From Candidatus Gastranaerophilales bacterium (GTDB taxonomy: Bacteria; Cyanobacteriota; Vampirovibrionia; Gastranaerophilales; Gastranaerophilaceae), in contig CANPZN010000006.1 of NCBI GenBank assembly GCA_947588785.1, forward strand, positions 1 through 46,706: a DNA stretch of 46,706 bases, given 5' to 3'. Both the position numbers and the translations under genes were made by a program. Position 1 is the first letter of the stretch; each line of letters opens with the position of its first letter. Under the pieces are notes generated by a model, which was given only the letters and a program-made list of their open reading frames with translations, ran no database searches and was not told the DNA's origin. This document shows positions 43,076-46,706 of this stretch, piece by piece.

Positions 43076-45486
43076 TCATAAGAAAAATCAGAAAGTAAAC
43101 TTATATTTGCCTGAGCATATTTTTTTAGAGGTTCTTCAAATTCATCAAAAGAATGAGATTCCAAATAATTTTTTGCATCGGCTCTTGCTTGCTCCAATAT
43201 ATATAAATCTTTGGTTAAATCAGCGAGATGAAGCTCCATTTCACCAGATTGCTTTAACCCGAGAAGTTCACCTTGGCCTCTTATTTCTAAGTCTTTTTCT
43301 GCAATTACAAAACCATCATTTGTTTGAACAAGAACATTAAGTCTTGCTTGAGTTTCCTCATTTTTTGCAGATGAAATAAGTATACAATAAGATTGTATTG
43401 AACTTCTTCCGACTCGTCCTCTTAATTGATGAAGCTGTGAAAGTCCAAAACGTTCAGCATTTTCAATGACAATAACTGTTGCATTAGGGACATCAACTCC
43501 AACTTCAACCACGGTAGTGGAAACTAATATATCATACTCTTTATTTTTAAATGCGAGCATAATTGTATCTTTCTCGTCAGTTTTCATTTTGCCATGCAAT
43601 AAACCGACTTTTAAATCAGAGAATATGCCATTTTGAAGATTTTCAGCTTCTTTAGTGGCAGCTTTTGCCGATAATGTTTCAGATTCATCGATTAGAGGGA
43701 AAACAATATATGCCTGATGACCTTTTTGTACTTCATTTCTAATTAAATCATATGCTTGTTTTCTTTGAGAAGATGAAATTAATGCTGTTTTAATTGGTTT
43801 ACGACCTTTAGGTAACTCATCAATGATTGTTAAATCTAAATCGCCGTGAAGAGTAAGAGCAAGCGTTCTTGGAATAGGTGTTGCAGTCATTGTAAGCATT
43901 TGCGGAATTATCGCTTTAGATTTTAGCATATTTCTTTGTTTAACACCGAAACGATGTTGTTCATCAATTACAACTGCTCCCAGATTTTTAAATTCAACAT
44001 TTTCTTGTATCAAAGCATGCGTTCCAACAGCAATATTTATTTGACCATTTCTTAAATCACGCTCCAGTTGTGTTTTTAATTTTTTTGAATTAGAGGAAGT
44101 AAATAAGGCAATATTAATTCCAAATGGTGACAACCAATTTACAAAATTATTAAAATGCTGTTGAGCTAATATTTCAGTAGGTGCCATAATTGCTGTTTGA
44201 AATCCGTTTTCAATGGCAGCTAATAGCATAATACAGGCTACAACGGTTTTACCGCTACCTACGTCACCTTGTAACAGTCGTTGCATCGGATGTTCAGAAT
44301 TAATATCATTAAGAATTTCATTTACTGCTCTTTTTTGAGCCGAAGTCAATTCAAATGGTAATTGTTTTATAAAATTATTTACCAAACCATCTTCTTTAAT
44401 ATTAAGAGCTACAGTTTTATATGAATTACTAATTTTATTTCTTATCAAAAATAATTTAAATTGTAAAAGAAATAATTCTTCATACACAAGAGAATATCTT
44501 GCTCTTTCAAGTTGATCCTGATTGTTAGGGAAGTGAATTATTTCAAGTGCATCTTTACGATTCATAAGAGATCTTTCACTAATAATTTCTTGCGGAATAA
44601 GATTTTCAATCAAGTTTTTATATTCTAAAAGTGCATTATATATAGCTTTTCTTAAAAATTTTATATTAACATCTTCAATAAGCGGATAAATAGGAACAAT
44701 TCTTCCGATATTAAGATTATCATGATTAATAATCCCGTCGGAAATTATTTGATGTTGAGGTTTCTCTAAAGTTAAAGATTGAGAATAATTATCAAATTTA
44801 ACGCAGCCTGATATAATTATCCCGGTATTTTTAGGAAATTGTGCTTTATATCTTTCAATGGAATATCGGTTAATTTTTGAATAGAAATAATTAATATCAA
44901 TACTACCTGATTCATCAGAAACAGTTATTTTAATAATAGTAAGATTATTTTTAGTTGTAAAAGTTTTAACAGAAGTAATTTTTCCATATATAGTAACATT
45001 ATCACCTATTTTTAAATGCCTGATTAATGATCTCGAAGAATAATCAATATACTTTTTAGGATAATAACTAATTAAATCAAAAATAGAATAAATACCTAAT
45101 TTATTAAGTAAATAACCGAATTTTTGACCGATTCCGTTTACGGAAGTGATATCTGCACTATATATATCTAAAGAATCAGCAGAATATTCATTATTTTCAT
45201 GATTTAAATTTTTAAGTTCAGTTTTAAGAAGTTCAACAAAACGTAAAATAGTTTTTTTTCTTTGTAAAATATTGTCTGATTTATATTGTTCAAATGCCTC
45301 AATAACAGGAAGCCATTTTGGATTTTTTTTTGATAATTTATAAATATTTCTAAGTTCTTTTAGCATAAAACCTGAAAATTGAGTTTCACGCCCCGTAATA
45401 TTAATAAATTTATATTTTTCTTCAACGGCAATAGCACGTTTAATATGATTAATGTCAACAGTGTTTAAATAATTTTCATCATACAT
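43072..45486 (-). CDS. recG: ATP-dependent DNA helicase RecG
   Basis: The 804-residue protein has the wedge/OB domain of RecG (VNGIGQKFGYLLNKLGIYSI, DNVTIYGKITSVKTFTTKNN) and the two helicase halves: QRLLQGDVGSGKTVVACIML (Walker A), VVIDEQHRFGVKQRN (DEQH box), MTATPIPRTLALTLHGDLDL, STTVVEVGVDVPNATVIVIE and QLRGRVGRSSIQSYCIL. The C-terminal DLEIRGQGELLGLKQSG is also typical. It remodels stalled forks and branched DNA. An N-terminal extension of about 110 residues ahead of the wedge domain is longer than in E. coli RecG (693 residues) but similar extensions are common in cyanobacteria. Start ATG 45486. Confidence 0.95.
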   Translation of the reverse strand: MYDENYLNTVDINHIKRAIAVEEKYKFINITGRETQFSGFMLKELRNIYKLSKKNPKWLPVIEAFEQYKSDNILQRKKTILRFVELLKTELKNLNHENNEYSADSLDIYSADITSVNGIGQKFGYLLNKLGIYSIFDLISYYPKKYIDYSSRSLIRHLKIGDNVTIYGKITSVKTFTTKNNLTIIKITVSDESGSIDINYFYSKINRYSIERYKAQFPKNTGIIISGCVKFDNYSQSLTLEKPQHQIISDGIINHDNLNIGRIVPIYPLIEDVNIKFLRKAIYNALLEYKNLIENLIPQEIISERSLMNRKDALEIIHFPNNQDQLERARYSLVYEELFLLQFKLFLIRNKISNSYKTVALNIKEDGLVNNFIKQLPFELTSAQKRAVNEILNDINSEHPMQRLLQGDVGSGKTVVACIMLLAAIENGFQTAIMAPTEILAQQHFNNFVNWLSPFGINIALFTSSNSKKLKTQLERDLRNGQINIAVGTHALIQENVEFKNLGAVVIDEQHRFGVKQRNMLKSKAIIPQMLTMTATPIPRTLALTLHGDLDLTIIDELPKGRKPIKTALISSSQRKQAYDLIRNEVQKGHQAYIVFPLIDESETLSAKAATKEAENLQNGIFSDLKVGLLHGKMKTDEKDTIMLAFKNKEYDILVSTTVVEVGVDVPNATVIVIENAERFGLSQLHQLRGRVGRSSIQSYCILISSAKNEETQARLNVLVQTNDGFVIAEKDLEIRGQGELLGLKQSGEMELHLADLTKDLYILEQARADAKNYLESHSFDEFEEPLKKYAQANISLLSDFSYD

Positions 45487-45720
45487 AACATATATATTTT
45501 AGCTAAATTATAACCAATTGTACATATTCAGGTGACATAAAATCTTATTTATAATAATATTTATATTGTCATATATAAATTTTACAATAATTAAAAGCTT
45601 TATTGTTAAAAAAAGTTATGTAAAAGACAGAACAAATTTAAAACAGGTATTAAGAATAATAAAGTTAAAAAATAAGACATATGTATACACAATATGTAAT
45701 CAGATTAGAAAGGAAATAAA

Positions 45721-46706
45721 ATGAAAATTTCTCTTGAGTGGTTAAATGAATTTGTTGATATTTCAGATATATCTGTTGATCAAATAGTCCAAGAACTCAC
45801 AATGAGTGGACTGGAAGTAGAAGAGATAGAAAAAATCGGAGCAAAATTTAGCAATATAATAACTGCTCAAATAAAAGAAATAAAACAACATCCAAATGCT
45901 GATAAATTACATCTTGTAAGTGTTGATATAGGGACTGCAACAAAAACCGTAGTTTGCGGTGCCCAAAATATAGAAGTAGGTCAAATAATTCCATATGCTT
46001 CCGTAGGATCAAAAGTATTATCAAGAAAGACAGGAGAAGAATATGAACTTACACCTGCAGTAATAAGAGGAATAGAATCACAAGGAATGTTATGTTCACA
46101 AGATGAACTAGGACTCGAAGGATATCAAACGGAAGACGGCATATTAATATTAAACAAACTTTATCAAAATATAAAACTTGGAACAAATCTGGAAGAATTA
46201 TTAAACATAAAAGAAGATACAGTAATAGATGTTGCACCGACACCGAATAGAGGGGATGAAATGTCAGTAATCGGTGTAGCAAGAGAAATAGCATCTATTT
46301 TTAATAAGAAATTAAAATATTCAAAATTGAATATTTCAAACAATTATAAGAAAGCAAATTTTAAAGTTGAAATAAAAGATTATGAAACTTGTTTATATTA
46401 TTCAGCAGGTATATTAAAAAATATAGTAATAAAACAGTCACCCGAATGGATGAAAAGACGTTTGGAAGTTTCCGGAATAAGATCAATAAATAACGTAGTA
46501 GATATTACAAACTATGTATTACTGGAATATGGTCAACCGTTACATGCTTTCGACATGGATAAATTAAATGGATATTTATGCGTAAGAAGAGCACAAGAAG
46601 GCGAAAAATTAACAACATTAGATGGTGTTGAAAGAAGTTTAACAAAAGATAAGAACGATAAGACCATACTAGGAGATACAACAAAGACATATAATTCAAT
46701 TAGAAC
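45721..46706 (+). CDS. pheT: Phenylalanyl-tRNA synthetase beta subunit, N-terminal part (runs off window)
   Basis: The frame starts at ATG 45721 after a good ribosome binding site (AGAAAGGAAATAAA) and stays open to the window edge (328 codons). MKISLEWLNEFVDISDISVD, the tRNA-binding (EMAP-like) domain at residues 40-150 (KEIKQHPNADKLHLVSVD, VVCGAQNIEVGQ, SQGMLCSQDELGL), APTPNRGDEMSVIGVAREIA (B-domain) and SGIRSINNVVDITNYVLLEYGQPLHAFD are all diagnostic. With the alpha subunit it charges tRNA-Phe; pheS is not in the window upstream, so the two are not in the usual pheST order here. The last 18 or so codons (after SLTKD) no longer resemble the family (see findings). Confidence 0.92.
   Translation, partial: MKISLEWLNEFVDISDISVDQIVQELTMSGLEVEEIEKIGAKFSNIITAQIKEIKQHPNADKLHLVSVDIGTATKTVVCGAQNIEVGQIIPYASVGSKVLSRKTGEEYELTPAVIRGIESQGMLCSQDELGLEGYQTEDGILILNKLYQNIKLGTNLEELLNIKEDTVIDVAPTPNRGDEMSVIGVAREIASIFNKKLKYSKLNISNNYKKANFKVEIKDYETCLYYSAGILKNIVIKQSPEWMKRRLEVSGIRSINNVVDITNYVLLEYGQPLHAFDMDKLNGYLCVRRAQEGEKLTTLDGVERSLTKDKNDKTILGDTTKTYNSIR

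Noticed and set aside
1-46706. CRISPR arrays, insertion sequences, prophage genes
   Set aside because: No regularly spaced repeats, terminal inverted repeats, transposase, integrase or phage structural genes were recognised.

Overview
The window is very AT-rich (well under 35% GC by eye), uses TGA as a normal stop, and carries signs of a cyanobacteria-related but non-photosynthetic bacterium with an outer membrane. These signs are a tmRNA whose tag (ATNNVVKADFSRAKALAA) resembles cyanobacterial tags, a Tic20-like membrane protein, a DprA/SLOG protein of cyanobacterial type, a GH57 glycogen branching enzyme, TolC and a porin-like barrel. The best fit is a gut-type member of the Vampirovibrionia/Melainabacteria (Gastranaerophilales). 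This is an inference from sequence features, not from a search.

Layout. 1-1.4 kb: a Cys-rich C-terminal tail, a DUF1848 iron-sulfur protein and the remains of a YjbR/MmcQ gene that has lost its middle. 1.5-5.2 kb (minus strand): a MORN-like membrane-anchored protein, then a compact cassette driven by a near-perfect sigma-70 promoter. That cassette holds a TupA-like ATP-grasp enzyme, a previously unlisted 48-residue peptide gene and a radical SAM/SPASM maturase. It looks like a new RiPP system, and its first gene begins at a run of ten G that breaks the frame from the upstream ATG codons, so it may be phase-variable. 5.4 kb: tRNA-Val(GAC). 5.8-8.7 kb (minus): an amino-sugar operon (DegT aminotransferase, glycosyltransferase, NeuD/PglD acetyltransferase). 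8.8-9.6 kb: acpS and tmRNA (ssrA).

9.7-19.1 kb: an aminotransferase-GNAT fusion, the GH57 branching enzyme, two exported VWA-domain paralogues, a new 55-residue small protein with a strong Shine-Dalgarno, a regulator made of four tandem GntR-type winged helices, a NarL-type response regulator and an MnmC2-like methyltransferase. 19.3-25.5 kb: an FAD oxidoreductase, a DprA-like protein, PcrA helicase, a lone ribbon-helix-helix protein and RlmD. 25.5-32.3 kb (minus): two tandem TPR-glycosyltransferase paralogues behind a GT5 glycogen/starch-synthase-like protein that carries an N-terminal membrane anchor and coiled coil. 32.5-36.1 kb (plus): UDP-xylose synthase-like enzyme, porin-like barrel, TPR protein and Tic20-like protein. 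36.1-41.3 kb (minus): GT2 glycosyltransferase, TolC, a GlmS-like isomerase without its glutaminase half, and a RelA/SpoT-type synthetase with a large insertion. 41.4-46.7 kb: a GT39-like membrane glycosyltransferase, RecG and the start of PheT.

Together, the accessory content is dominated by cell-surface glycan assembly (sugar-nucleotide enzymes, soluble and membrane glycosyltransferases, export) and glucan storage, interleaved with housekeeping DNA repair and translation genes. No CRISPR array, insertion sequence or prophage gene was seen.
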